The translations under genes and the position numbers were made by a program. The notes under the pieces are model-generated. The model did no database searches. It saw nothing but the letters and a program-made list of their open reading frames with translations, and was not told the DNA's origin. This document shows, one piece after another, positions 54,426-63,857 of a stretch of DNA of 64,000 nt (positions within the stretch are counted from its first letter, which is position 1; every line of letters begins with the position of its first letter). This DNA comes from Roseibium limicola (GTDB lineage: Bacteria > Pseudomonadota > Alphaproteobacteria > Rhizobiales > Stappiaceae): NCBI RefSeq assembly GCF_017313085.1, contig NZ_JAFLNF010000007.1:186001-250000 (forward strand). Reading direction: 5' to 3'.

Positions 54426-55354
54426 GCGCCCATCCGGACACCGCAACGTCGCCCGATGAAGGCCACTACAACTTCGCCTATCTGGACGAACAGACCAAAC
54501 GCATGATCCGCCGCGCCATCCTGAAAGGCATCGCCGTGCCCGGCTATCAGGTGCCTTTTGCCTCCCGCGAGATGCCCATGCCCTACGGCTGGGGCACTGG
54601 CGGAGTGCAGGTGACGGCAGCCATCCTCGGCGCCGATGACACGCTGAAGGTCATAGATCAGGGCTCGGACGACACGACCAATGCCGTCTCGATCCGTGGC
54701 TTCTTTGAAAAGACCGCCGGCGTCGAAACCACCACCCGGACCAGCGAAGCATCCATCATTCAGACCCGCCACCGCATTCCGGAAGCCCTCCTCACCGAGG
54801 ATCAGGTGCTGGTGTATCAGGTGCCGATCCCCGAGCCCTTGCGCTTCCTCGAGCCGCGCGAAACCGAAACCCGAAAAATGCATGCGCTCGCCGAATACGG
54901 TCTGATGCATGTGAAGCTCTACGAGGACATCGCCCGCAACGGCCACATCGCGACAACCTACGCTTATCCGGTGGAAGTCAACGATCGCTATGTGATGGAT
55001 CCCTCGCCCACGCCCAAATTCGACAATCCAAAGATGCACGAGATGGCCGCCTTGCAGCTGTTCGGTGCCGGTCGTGAAAAGCGTATCTACGCCATTCCGC
55101 CGCACACCAAGGTCAAGAGCCTCGACTTCGACGATCACCCGTTCGAGGTGCAGAAGTTCGAAAAGCCCTGCGGCCTGTGTGGCGCGGAAAATGTCTACCT
55201 CGACGAAGTGATCCTTGATGACAAGGGCGGACGGATGTTTGTCTGCTCTGACAGCGACCATTGTGAAGACCGCCGGTCCCATGGGCATCTGGGCGAGATG
55301 GCAGCCGACCCGGCAGCCAGTCACCTGGCTTCGACAGGCGAGGAGCGGGCATAA
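54422..55354 (+). CDS. phnJ: C-P lyase catalytic radical SAM subunit PhnJ
   Basis: A 310-residue radical SAM enzyme that cleaves the C-P bond of ribose-linked phosphonate. The atypical cluster cysteines lie at the C-terminus in KPCGLCGAENVYLDE and MFVCSDSDHCEDRR, all four conserved. ATG overlaps the phnI stop. Confidence 0.95.
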   Translation: MSAHPDTATSPDEGHYNFAYLDEQTKRMIRRAILKGIAVPGYQVPFASREMPMPYGWGTGGVQVTAAILGADDTLKVIDQGSDDTTNAVSIRGFFEKTAGVETTTRTSEASIIQTRHRIPEALLTEDQVLVYQVPIPEPLRFLEPRETETRKMHALAEYGLMHVKLYEDIARNGHIATTYAYPVEVNDRYVMDPSPTPKFDNPKMHEMAALQLFGAGREKRIYAIPPHTKVKSLDFDDHPFEVQKFEKPCGLCGAENVYLDEVILDDKGGRMFVCSDSDHCEDRRSHGHLGEMAADPAASHLASTGEERA

Positions 55355-55355
55355 C

Positions 55356-56180
55356 ATGACGGATCAGACCACAATGCTCGAACCGAACTTCGTGCCCTAC
55401 CAGGAAAACGACGAGCCATTGCTGCGCGTCAGCGGCGTCACCCGCTACTATGGCGACCGTCTCGGCTGCACCGATATCTCGTTCAATCTGTGGCCCGGCG
55501 AAGTGCTGGCCATCGTCGGTGAAAGCGGCTCCGGCAAGACGACGCTGCTCAACTGCCTGTCGACCCGCCTCGCACCAACTGCCGGCGCCATCGAGTACCG
55601 GATGCGCGACGGGTCCATGCGCGACCTCTACCAGTTGACCGAAGCCGACCGCCGTCTGCTGATGCGCACCGACTGGGGCTTTGTCCATCAGAGCCCGGCT
55701 GACGGCCTGCGCATGACCGTCTCCGCCGGCGCCAATGTCGGTGAGCGTCTGATGGCTGTCGGAAATCGTCACTACGGCAACATCCGCGCCACGGCCACCG
55801 ACTGGCTGGAACGGGTGGAGATCGCCACCGACCGCATCGATGACCCGCCCCGCGCCTTCTCCGGCGGCATGCGCCAGCGTCTGCAGATCGCCCGCAATCT
55901 CGTTACTCACCCGCGCCTTGTCTTCATGGATGAGCCGACCGGCGGCCTGGATGTCTCGGTGCAGGCCCGGCTGCTCGACATGATGCGACGCCTGGTGGCC
56001 GACCTGGGCCTATCGGTGATCATCGTCACCCACGATCTGGCCGTTGCCCGCCTGTTGTCTCATCGCATCATGGTCATGCGCCACGGCAAGGTGATTGAAA
56101 CCGGGCTGACCGATCAGGTACTCGATGACCCCCGCGAGCCCTACAGCCAGCTCCTGGTTTCTTCCATTCTTCAGGCCTGA
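55356..56180 (+). CDS. phnK: Phosphonate C-P lyase ATP-binding protein PhnK
   Basis: A 274-residue ABC-type ATPase that docks on the C-P lyase core; it has no partner permease. Walker A is GESGSGKTT, signature FSGGMRQRLQIARNL, Walker B VFMDEPTGGLDV. ATG 55356 was chosen one base after the phnJ stop; the frame is open further upstream within phnJ. Confidence 0.94.
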   Translation: MTDQTTMLEPNFVPYQENDEPLLRVSGVTRYYGDRLGCTDISFNLWPGEVLAIVGESGSGKTTLLNCLSTRLAPTAGAIEYRMRDGSMRDLYQLTEADRRLLMRTDWGFVHQSPADGLRMTVSAGANVGERLMAVGNRHYGNIRATATDWLERVEIATDRIDDPPRAFSGGMRQRLQIARNLVTHPRLVFMDEPTGGLDVSVQARLLDMMRRLVADLGLSVIIVTHDLAVARLLSHRIMVMRHGKVIETGLTDQVLDDPREPYSQLLVSSILQA

Positions 56181-56191
56181 GGACAGACACG

Positions 56192-56893
56192 ATGCCCGTA
56201 CGCCTCTATCTCAACTCCGTCGGCAAGTCCTTCGTCATGCACCTGCAGGACGGCATTTCCCTGCCCGTGGTCTCCAATGTCGATTTCGCCGTGGAAACAG
56301 GCGAATGCGTCGTTCTTGGCGGGCCATCGGGGGCTGGAAAAAGCTCGATCCTCAAGATGATCTACGGCAACTATCGCTGTGACGAGGGCCAGATCCTCGT
56401 GGTCCGCGGCCCCGACGACATCGTCAACATCGCCGATGCCGCGCCGCGCCGCATGCTGGCCCTGCGTCAGGACACCATTGGCTACGTCTCGCAGTTTCTG
56501 CGGGTGATCCCCCGCGTTTCCGCCGTCGACGTGGTTGCCGAACCGCTGATTGGCCAGGGCGCGGATGAAAGGACCGCCACTGCCAGGGCACGGGAGCTGT
56601 TGGCACGGCTGAATGTACCTGAAGGTCTGTGGTCGTTGCCCCCTGCAACCTTCTCCGGTGGCGAACAGCAGCGGGTGAACATCGCACGCGGCTTCATTGC
56701 CAATTATCCGGTGCTGCTGCTGGATGAACCCACGGCCTCGCTGGACGCGGCCAACCGTGCCGTGGTCGTCGAACTGGTGGACGAAAAGAAAGCGCAGGGC
56801 GTTGCGATGCTCGGCATCCTGCACGATCTGGATGTGCGCGAGCGGATTGCCGACCGTATCATCGACGTGACCAACTTCCGCCAGGCTGCCTGA
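56192..56893 (+). CDS. phnL: Phosphonate C-P lyase ATP-binding protein PhnL
   Basis: A 233-residue second ABC-type ATPase. Walker A is GPSGAGKSS, signature FSGGEQQRVNIARG, Walker B LLLDEPTASLD. It follows phnK by 11 bases. PhnK and PhnL are thought to bind the core complex in sequence. Confidence 0.94.
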   Translation: MPVRLYLNSVGKSFVMHLQDGISLPVVSNVDFAVETGECVVLGGPSGAGKSSILKMIYGNYRCDEGQILVVRGPDDIVNIADAAPRRMLALRQDTIGYVSQFLRVIPRVSAVDVVAEPLIGQGADERTATARARELLARLNVPEGLWSLPPATFSGGEQQRVNIARGFIANYPVLLLDEPTASLDAANRAVVVELVDEKKAQGVAMLGILHDLDVRERIADRIIDVTNFRQAA

Positions 56894-56905
56894 GGAACAA
56901 CCACC

Positions 56906-57580
56906 ATGGCCGAGACCAAGTCAGCCAAGATTGGCGAAACCCGGATCGACGAGACTGTCAAACTGCGTGAGGCCCGGATAGGCCGCCGTTGCGAGATCCT
57001 GCGCGAAACCGCCATCGAATATTCCAGCCTCGGCGACTATTCCTATCTCGGCAGCTTCTGTGAGATTGCAGATTGTGAGATCGGCCGTTTCACGGCCATT
57101 GCCAATCGGGTGCGCATCGGTGCGCCAAATCACCCGATGGACCGGCCTTCACAGCATCGTTTCACCTATTGTCCGGAGTATTACGATGCCGACCAGACCC
57201 GCGACACCGGCTTTTTCTCAGAACGCCGCGACGCCCAAGTTATCATCGGCAATGACGTCTGGATCGGCCATGGCGCGATCATCCTTCCAGATGTCACGGT
57301 TGGCGATGGGGCGGTTATCGCTGCCGGTGCTGTGGTCACAAAGGATGTTCCGCCCTATACGATTACAGGCGGTGTTCCGGCCCGACCGATCCGCCAGCGA
57401 TTTACCGCAGAGATTGTCGCTAGCCTCGGCCGGATCAAATGGTGGGACTGGCCCGACGCAGAGATTTTCGCCAATCTGCGGAAATTCCAGTCCGACGACA
57501 TGGAAAGCTTCTGCCGCGCGTTCGACCCTGAGTTCACCGGCTCCTGCAACCGTCATCCTGCCGACACGGTGACCCCTTAA
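56906..57580 (+). CDS. Hexapeptide-repeat transferase of phn operons (DapH/DapD/GlmU-related)
   Basis: A 224-residue left-handed beta-helix acetyltransferase-like protein with clear hexapeptide repeats ([20 protein letters not shown] region) and the xenobiotic acetyltransferase segment [16 protein letters not shown]. This family is found embedded in alphaproteobacterial phn operons and has been linked to phosphonate metabolism; an acetyltransferase role on aminoalkylphosphonates, analogous to PhnO, is plausible but unproven. Confidence 0.87.
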   Translation: MAETKSAKIGETRIDETVKLREARIGRRCEILRETAIEYSSLGDYSYLGSFCEIADCEIGRFTAIANRVRIGAPNHPMDRPSQHRFTYCPEYYDADQTRDTGFFSERRDAQVIIGNDVWIGHGAIILPDVTVGDGAVIAAGAVVTKDVPPYTITGGVPARPIRQRFTAEIVASLGRIKWWDWPDAEIFANLRKFQSDDMESFCRAFDPEFTGSCNRHPADTVTP

Positions 57581-57622
57581 GCGCTGCCAGTGCGCCGACC
57601 TGTTTTGGAAGATCCGACCTAT

Positions 57623-58345
57623 ATGCGTTACGCAATCTATTTCGCCACGCCTGAAACCAGCTCCTTGATGCAGCTCGGAAACCGTTGGCTGGGCCGGGAT
57701 CCCTTCACCGGGCAGGCTCTTGATCAACCGGCAATCGACGGTCTGAGTGCTCAGCGTTTCGCAGAGCTGACGACCGATCCGCGCCGCTACGGTTTTCACG
57801 GCACCTTGCGCGCGCCTTTTCATATTCGCGACGGACTGCATGAAGCCGATCTGCTCCGTGTCTGCGAAACCTTCGCGGCCCGGACCGCGCCGTTCACCAC
57901 CACCGGATTGAGCGTCAATGCTCTGGGGCGCTTTCTGGCGCTGACACCAAGTGAACCGGACGCGGCGCTGAACACATTCGCCAACGCCTGCGTGCGCCAT
58001 TTCGAACCCTGCCGGGCGCCGCTTGATGACGCTGACCTAGCCCGTCGTCGCAGGAGTGGGCTTACCCCTCGCCACGACGAACTTCTGCAGGCCTGGGGCT
58101 ACCCTTATGTCTTTGACGCGTTCCGCTTCCACATGACGCTCTCCAACAAGCTGGAAGACGACGTGGAACGCAGCACCCTGAACGCTGCGGCGCGGGCGTT
58201 CTTCGCCCCCGTCACCGGTGAGCCGATGCACATCCAGACCTTTGGGCTGTACCAGGAAGTTGAGCGCGGAGCGCCCTTTACCGTCCATACGATTTTTACC
58301 CTCGCCGGCGCACACATCCCGGCTGAGGCAGACCCGACCACGTGA
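57623..58345 (+). CDS. DUF1045 phosphoesterase-like protein of phn operons
   Basis: A 240-residue 2H-type phosphoesterase-like protein with two HxT motifs, FHGTLRAPF near residue 65 and FHMTLSNKL near residue 174. DUF1045 members are associated with phn operons. Activity is presumably on a cyclic phosphate ester, perhaps a ribose 1,2-cyclic phosphate intermediate analogous to PhnP; that is inference. ATG 57623 fits the family start MRYAIYFAT. No phnP gene is seen nearby. Confidence 0.85.
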   Translation: MRYAIYFATPETSSLMQLGNRWLGRDPFTGQALDQPAIDGLSAQRFAELTTDPRRYGFHGTLRAPFHIRDGLHEADLLRVCETFAARTAPFTTTGLSVNALGRFLALTPSEPDAALNTFANACVRHFEPCRAPLDDADLARRRRSGLTPRHDELLQAWGYPYVFDAFRFHMTLSNKLEDDVERSTLNAAARAFFAPVTGEPMHIQTFGLYQEVERGAPFTVHTIFTLAGAHIPAEADPTT

Positions 58346-58352
58346 GGACCTC

Positions 58353-59495
58353 ATGACCGCCACCCCCGCAATCTTCAAGAACGCCCGCCTGGTTCTGCCC
58401 GACACGGACATGCAAGGCACGCTCGTCGTTCAAGATGGCCGGATCGCCGACATCTCCGCAACGACTTCAGCACCCGGCCATGACTGTGACGGTGACTTTC
58501 TGCTGCCTGGCCTGATCGAGCTGCACACCGATCATCTGGAAACCCACTACGCACCGCGCCCGAAAGTGCGCTGGAACCCGGTCGCCGCCGTCCAGGCCCA
58601 TGACGCCCAGATCGCCTGTGCCGGTATCACCACCGTGTTCGATGCCCTGCGCGTCGGCATGGACGAAGACGCCGATCTGCGCGCACCTGACATGCGCAAG
58701 CTGGCAGATGCCATTGAGACCGGCCTTGCGGAGAACCGCCTGCGCTCGGATCACTTTATTCACCTGCGCTGTGAAGTCTCTGCCCCGGACGTGCTCGACA
58801 GCTATGCCCTGTTCCACAAGGACCCGAAGGTGCGGCTGATTTCACTGATGGACCACACACCCGGTCAGCGTCAATTCGTGTCGCTGGATGCCTACCGCAT
58901 CTATTATCAGGGCAAGAAGGGTTTCTCCGACGAGCAGATGGACGCCTTCATCGAGGCGCGCAAAACCCGCGCCGGGAACATCGCGCCGGACAATCGCCAG
59001 GCCCTGGCCAAGGAAGCGCAAGCGCTTGGGGTGGCCATCGCCAGCCATGACGACGCCACCATCGAGCACGTTGAGGAAGCCATCGCGCTGAACACCAGGA
59101 TCGCTGAATTCCCGACCACACTCGAAGCTGCAAAAGCCTCCAGAGACGCCGGCATGAGCGTCCTCATGGGCGCGCCAAATGTTGTGCGCGGCGGTTCCCA
59201 CTCCGGCAATGTGTCGGCACGAGAGCTGGCGGAAGCCGATTGTCTCGACATTCTGTCCTCAGACTACATTCCCGCTTCGCTCATTCAGGCTGCGTTCCAG
59301 CTGGCCGCTGAAGTCGAGGCGATTTCATTGGCAGATGCTGTTGCCAAGATCACCTTCAACCCGGCAAAAGCCATCGGCCTTGGCGACCGGGGCTCACTAC
59401 AGACGGGTCTGCGTGCCGATCTTGTGCAGGTGAAGATGATTGGCGATGTGCCGATTGTCCGTGGCGTCTGGCGCGAAGGGCGCCGGGTGGCGTAA
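58353..59495 (+). CDS. phnM: Alpha-D-ribose 1-methylphosphonate 5-triphosphate diphosphatase PhnM
   Basis: A 380-residue amidohydrolase that removes pyrophosphate from the ribosyl-phosphonate triphosphate intermediate. The metal site is visible as PGLIELHTDHLE, with further ligands in SHDDATIEH and LSSDY. ATG 58353 has a GAGG site; an upstream frame reads into the DUF1045 gene. Confidence 0.94.
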   Translation: MTATPAIFKNARLVLPDTDMQGTLVVQDGRIADISATTSAPGHDCDGDFLLPGLIELHTDHLETHYAPRPKVRWNPVAAVQAHDAQIACAGITTVFDALRVGMDEDADLRAPDMRKLADAIETGLAENRLRSDHFIHLRCEVSAPDVLDSYALFHKDPKVRLISLMDHTPGQRQFVSLDAYRIYYQGKKGFSDEQMDAFIEARKTRAGNIAPDNRQALAKEAQALGVAIASHDDATIEHVEEAIALNTRIAEFPTTLEAAKASRDAGMSVLMGAPNVVRGGSHSGNVSARELAEADCLDILSSDYIPASLIQAAFQLAAEVEAISLADAVAKITFNPAKAIGLGDRGSLQTGLRADLVQVKMIGDVPIVRGVWREGRRVA

Positions 59496-59505
59496 GCAGG
59501 CAATC

Positions 59506-60117
59506 ATGAGCGACACACTGACCCCGACACCCGCTTCTGACGGACAGCCTCTTGAGGTCACATCCGAGCCTTTGGGGCCGGGACGACTCGTTCTCGTCGT
59601 CGGCCCAAGCGGTGCCGGCAAGGATACCTTGCTGAACGGCGTCCGCGCCGCCATCGGCACGCGCGACACCTGCGTCTTCGCCCGCAGAATGATCACCCGT
59701 GAAACGGATGGCGAGACCGAAGATCACATCTGCCTGTCGCAGGAGGAATTCAGCCAGCTGAAAACCACCGGAACCGTCGGTCTTCTATGGGAGGCGCATG
59801 GACTTGGCTATGTCATTCCTCAGGCTTACGACGACCGCATCCGCGCCGGGCATATGGTCATTGCCAACGGATCCCGCCGGGCTCTTCCGCAAGCCCTGGC
59901 AAAATACCAGAGCGTGACGGTTCTGCTGATCACGGCGCCAGTCGACGTTTTGGCGACCCGCCTGGCCGCACGTGGCCGGGAAACGCGAGAAGAGATCGAA
60001 CGACGGCTGGCCAGCGCCGATCTGGAAGTCAATGGCATCGATAACGTCATCCGCATCGAGAACACCGGTTCGGTCGAAGAGGGTGTCATGAAGGTCCTCG
60101 CCGCCCTCGACCTCTGA
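59506..60117 (+). CDS. phnN: Ribose 1,5-bisphosphokinase PhnN
   Basis: A 203-residue P-loop kinase that makes PRPP from ribose 1,5-bisphosphate, closing the C-P lyase pathway into nucleotide metabolism. Walker A is GPSGAGKDT, and DxD-like and LID segments (RLAARGRETREEIERRL) follow. ATG 59506. It is the last phn gene and converges on the AsmA gene with a 15-bp gap. Confidence 0.93.
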   Translation: MSDTLTPTPASDGQPLEVTSEPLGPGRLVLVVGPSGAGKDTLLNGVRAAIGTRDTCVFARRMITRETDGETEDHICLSQEEFSQLKTTGTVGLLWEAHGLGYVIPQAYDDRIRAGHMVIANGSRRALPQALAKYQSVTVLLITAPVDVLATRLAARGRETREEIERRLASADLEVNGIDNVIRIENTGSVEEGVMKVLAALDL

Positions 60118-60132
60118 CCCCCGCCGTCTGAC

Positions 60133-63039
60133 CTATTCGTCCCTTTTTTTCTTGCCAAAGCCGAAGCCCTGCAAAAGCCCCGAGGGCAGGCCAAGGCCTT
60201 CCTCGACGGCTTTCAGAACCTCCTCATCGTCGGCCTTGCCTTCGATGACCTTCTGCACGTCGATCTGCACATTGCCGCCGGTCGCCCGTTTCACGGCCTC
60301 GCTGGCAGCCCCGGCCAGCGCATCCTTGTCGATCTTGCCGCCGTCCTTGACGATCTTCGTCAGCTCTCCACCCAAGGCCTCCAACTGCTTGTAGGCCTCT
60401 TCCGGGTTCTGCAGGATTCCGGCGATGTCCGGATAGATTTGCGGATTGTCCCAGGAACCCTTGATCACTACAGGCACCCCGAGACCCGCCAGTTTCTTGT
60501 CCTCGCCCTTTGCCCGTGGCGTCGGCGCCTGACCTTCCAGGGTCGGCACCACACGCGGTTCCACACGCCAGTCCAGCGTCCGCTGCGGCATGTCGGTCGT
60601 GCCCTTGCCGGTCATCCGAACCAGCGGCCCGATAAGGCTCAGATCCGACGTGGTGGCAATACCCTGGGCAATCTGGAAAGAAGCGGTCAACGAGCTGAAG
60701 TCGGTCTTTTCCTCGGAGGTGTCTTGCCACCCCAACAGGGTTTCCAGCGACAGCCCACGCAACATCTTCGGAATGTTGAGGCCGCGAATTGCTCCGTCGA
60801 GGAATTGATAGGACGCGGTTCCGGTGAGGCCGGACACCAGCGCCTTCTGGCTAGCTCCCGTCGTCTTGACGTCGAGCGTGATCGCCGCCGTGCCTTCCAG
60901 CCAATCGAAACCGGCAGCATCCTGCAGAAGCGACCGTGCCGCCACGCTCGCTAGACTAAACTTGGCTGCGATGGAAGGCGTGCTTGCCCCTGACACCGTA
61001 AGGTCGGCACTCCCGGCACCTTTGTAGAGGCTCAGGTCTGCAAGCTTGGCAGTCAGGAGGCCATTTTTCAGATCCGCTGACAAGTTCCCGCGATCAATGG
61101 TGATACCGTCATAGGTGATCTGCCGAGCGTCTGCAGTCACGGAGGCATCGACAAGTGTCAAGGCCGAAAGGTCCAGCGGAGCATCGCTCCACCCCGCGCT
61201 TTGAGCCCCGGAAGTCTGGCCTGATCCGGCAGATGCGCCTGCTGCGCTGGCCGAACCAGCACTGCTGAAATACGGATCCAGTCCCAGACGAGAGAATGTC
61301 AGCGCCGCTTGCAGGCTCGGCTTTCCACCCAGGCTCACTGAACCCGAGGCCGTGCCTTCGGTTTCATCCAGCGTGAAGGACGTATCCTTGAAGAGAAGGC
61401 GCTGGCCGTCCTTATCGAACTGTCCGCTGACGGCGAAATTCCGCAAGCCGTTTCCAGCCTCGACTGGTCGCCCGAAACGCGCCAGCAGATCCCTCAGGTT
61501 GGCAGTCTCCAGCGAGACCGCGCCATCCGCACTGCCATTGAGGGAAACCGTGCCCTTGAAACCGGCGGTCACCGGGGCCGCCTTTACACGCAAGGACGTC
61601 TTGGCCGGATTACCGGACATCAGCGTGGCGAATGTGCTTTGCCCCTGAACCGTGAAGGCCTCGCCCAACCAGGAAAGACTGCCCGAGAGAGACACCGGCG
61701 CATCCCGGCCCTTCAAGGCGACTTGCAGATTGAGGTCGGACACATCATTGGCAGACCCTGGAAGGTCCAGCGTTTCAGACAAGTTCAGACCGCTCAATTT
61801 GCCTCGGCGGACCTCTGCGGTGCCATTGATATCAAGGGAATCCAGCACGTCATCCAGGTTCAGCCCTTGCGCTGTAAACCGCAAGTCTGCCGCCAGCTGC
61901 CCCGTCGCATCAACCGGCACAGATGCAAGACTGGCAAGGTCGGCCAGCGGCGCCTCCCGGATCAGCAGTCGGCCCGTATGGCTGGGATCACCTTCGCGCA
62001 GCGACGCCTGCAGCTGACCTTCCGCACTCAGCGACCCGATCGTCCCCGTCAGATCAGCCAGCGAGACAGCATCTTTGCTGCCGTCGAGTTTGGTGAAAAA
62101 GGAGAAACTGCCCGCAGGAACCGGGCCAGACACACCGAATGCCTCTGCAACCGCCGCAAGATTATCGCCTGAGCCTGTGATCTTCAGATTGGCAAGCAGC
62201 GGTTTCAGGCTCAGGTCACCATTGACGCCGAGCTCCGCTCCGGCGACTGTCGCCGTCAACATGACAGGTGCCGTCGCACCCTGCGCCAAACCAAGGGGAT
62301 TTTCAGCCGTTCCGGTAACTGTAACCGCCTGACCTTGCCAGATAAAACTGCTTTCAAGCGCCACTTCTCCGGTCAGATCCGGAGCTGCAAGCGTCAGGGC
62401 CAGTTCGTTGAACTGCTGCTTCAGCCCCGTCCGGCGATCCTGATAGACCACCTGACCGTCTTCGATTTCCAGACGGTCGACTCCAATGCGTGCCAATGCA
62501 CCCAAACCGGTATCAGCACCAGTTTCAGCCACTTCGGTCGTGGTTGCAGGCGCTTCTGATTCTACAGGAGTTTCTGGCGCTACGCTTGCTGCAGCATCCC
62601 CGCTGGAGGCCATTCCGAGGATCTCGGCAGCTTCTTCGGCAGGCGTCAGCTGGCGTCGCGGCGCCCAGCTTGTCAGCCCGGACGCGGAGGTTTCGAGAAA
62701 CAACTGTGGCTTGACGAGACGCAGGCCGGTCACGCGAACATCACCGCCGATCAACCCGGCCCAGGCCAGATCGACGCGAAGTTCTTCGGCTTTAGCGAAT
62801 TCAATGCCGTCGGCGCCAGCCTCGCCCGAGATGCCGACGTTCTCGGCCACCAGCGAAAACTGCGGCACGACCGAGATACTAACGGGACCATCAAGACGTA
62901 GCCGCCAACCGGCGGCTTTCTCCACCTGGGCAATCACCCGGGTCTTGATGGTATCAAGCGGGAGCACATAAGGCACCGCTGCAACTGCTGCTACTGCCAG
63001 GCCGAAAAGCACCAACAGACCGAAGACTATCCGCCGCAT
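60133..63039 (-). CDS. AsmA-family envelope protein
   Basis: A 968-residue protein with one N-terminal membrane helix (IVFGLLVLFGLAVAAVAAVPYVL) and a long periplasmic AsmA/DUF748-like beta-rich body made of repeated domains. The C-terminal AsmA segment (TLDWRVEPRVVPTLEGQ) is conserved. Such proteins act in phospholipid transport and outer-membrane assembly. The region near residues 130-165 is low in complexity and Ala/Thr/Glu-rich. Confidence 0.85.
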   Translation of the reverse strand: MRRIVFGLLVLFGLAVAAVAAVPYVLPLDTIKTRVIAQVEKAAGWRLRLDGPVSISVVPQFSLVAENVGISGEAGADGIEFAKAEELRVDLAWAGLIGGDVRVTGLRLVKPQLFLETSASGLTSWAPRRQLTPAEEAAEILGMASSGDAAASVAPETPVESEAPATTTEVAETGADTGLGALARIGVDRLEIEDGQVVYQDRRTGLKQQFNELALTLAAPDLTGEVALESSFIWQGQAVTVTGTAENPLGLAQGATAPVMLTATVAGAELGVNGDLSLKPLLANLKITGSGDNLAAVAEAFGVSGPVPAGSFSFFTKLDGSKDAVSLADLTGTIGSLSAEGQLQASLREGDPSHTGRLLIREAPLADLASLASVPVDATGQLAADLRFTAQGLNLDDVLDSLDINGTAEVRRGKLSGLNLSETLDLPGSANDVSDLNLQVALKGRDAPVSLSGSLSWLGEAFTVQGQSTFATLMSGNPAKTSLRVKAAPVTAGFKGTVSLNGSADGAVSLETANLRDLLARFGRPVEAGNGLRNFAVSGQFDKDGQRLLFKDTSFTLDETEGTASGSVSLGGKPSLQAALTFSRLGLDPYFSSAGSASAAGASAGSGQTSGAQSAGWSDAPLDLSALTLVDASVTADARQITYDGITIDRGNLSADLKNGLLTAKLADLSLYKGAGSADLTVSGASTPSIAAKFSLASVAARSLLQDAAGFDWLEGTAAITLDVKTTGASQKALVSGLTGTASYQFLDGAIRGLNIPKMLRGLSLETLLGWQDTSEEKTDFSSLTASFQIAQGIATTSDLSLIGPLVRMTGKGTTDMPQRTLDWRVEPRVVPTLEGQAPTPRAKGEDKKLAGLGVPVVIKGSWDNPQIYPDIAGILQNPEEAYKQLEALGGELTKIVKDGGKIDKDALAGAASEAVKRATGGNVQIDVQKVIEGKADDEEVLKAVEEGLGLPSGLLQGFGFGKKKRDE

Positions 63040-63115
63040 TGTCCGTTCCTCGTTGAGTTGATTCGGACCTTACGACAATATGACCCGGCCTCGCGAGGGG
63101 CAAACTGACACCAAT

Positions 63116-63811
63116 TTACACGGTCAGGTGCTTGCGGACTTCTTCCTCATCAAGATCCTTGCGGTCACCGGCGAGCACAACTTCGCCTCGATCCATCACC
63201 GCGAAGTCATCTGCAAGGTCCCGCGCAAACTCAAAATACTGCTCAACCAGCACGATTGCCATGTCGCCCTGCTCGCGCAGCCACTCGATCGCTCGGCCGA
63301 TATCCTTGATGATCGACGGCTGAATGCCTTCGGTTGGCTCGTCCAGAACCAGCAGCTTTGGCCGGGTCACCAGCGCCCGCGCAATCGCCAGCTGCTGCTG
63401 CTGCCCACCGGAAAGATCCCCACCGCGACGATTGAGCATGGATTTCAGCACGGGAAACAGCTCGAAGATCACCTCCGGAATGTTCCGGTCTTTGCGCGGA
63501 AGACACGCGTATCCCGTCTCAAGATTTTCCTTCACGCTCAGCAGGGAGAAGACTTCGCGCCCCTGCGGCACCACCGCAATCCCCCGCCTGGCCCGCGCAT
63601 GCGGCGCAAGCTTGGAAATGTCCTCGCCGTTCCAGACAATCCGCCCGGCGGAAATCGGATGCTGGCCGACTATTGCCCGCAGGGTGGAGGTCTTGCCCAC
63701 GCCGTTCCGGCCCATGACACAGGTTACCTTGCCAATCTCGGCAGCCAGAGACACGGATTTCAGAGCCTGTGCGGCACCATAGTGCAAATTGATATTCTCA
63801 ACGCTCAGCAT
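63116..63811 (-). CDS. urtE: Urea ABC transporter ATP-binding protein UrtE
   Basis: A 231-residue ATPase of the LivF type. The start MLSVENINLHYGAAQALKSVSL and Walker A GRNGVGKTS, the signature LSGGQQQQLAIARAL and the EPTEGIQPSIIKDIG motif match UrtE rather than LivF. It would be the last gene of urtABCDE. A longer frame begins at 63904 inside urtD; ATG 63811 is used. Confidence 0.93.
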   Translation of the reverse strand: MLSVENINLHYGAAQALKSVSLAAEIGKVTCVMGRNGVGKTSTLRAIVGQHPISAGRIVWNGEDISKLAPHARARRGIAVVPQGREVFSLLSVKENLETGYACLPRKDRNIPEVIFELFPVLKSMLNRRGGDLSGGQQQQLAIARALVTRPKLLVLDEPTEGIQPSIIKDIGRAIEWLREQGDMAIVLVEQYFEFARDLADDFAVMDRGEVVLAGDRKDLDEEEVRKHLTV

Positions 63812-63857
63812 GACAGATCCAGTGCTCGAGAAAGTTGTGGCGTGCGCTTCATTTCCG

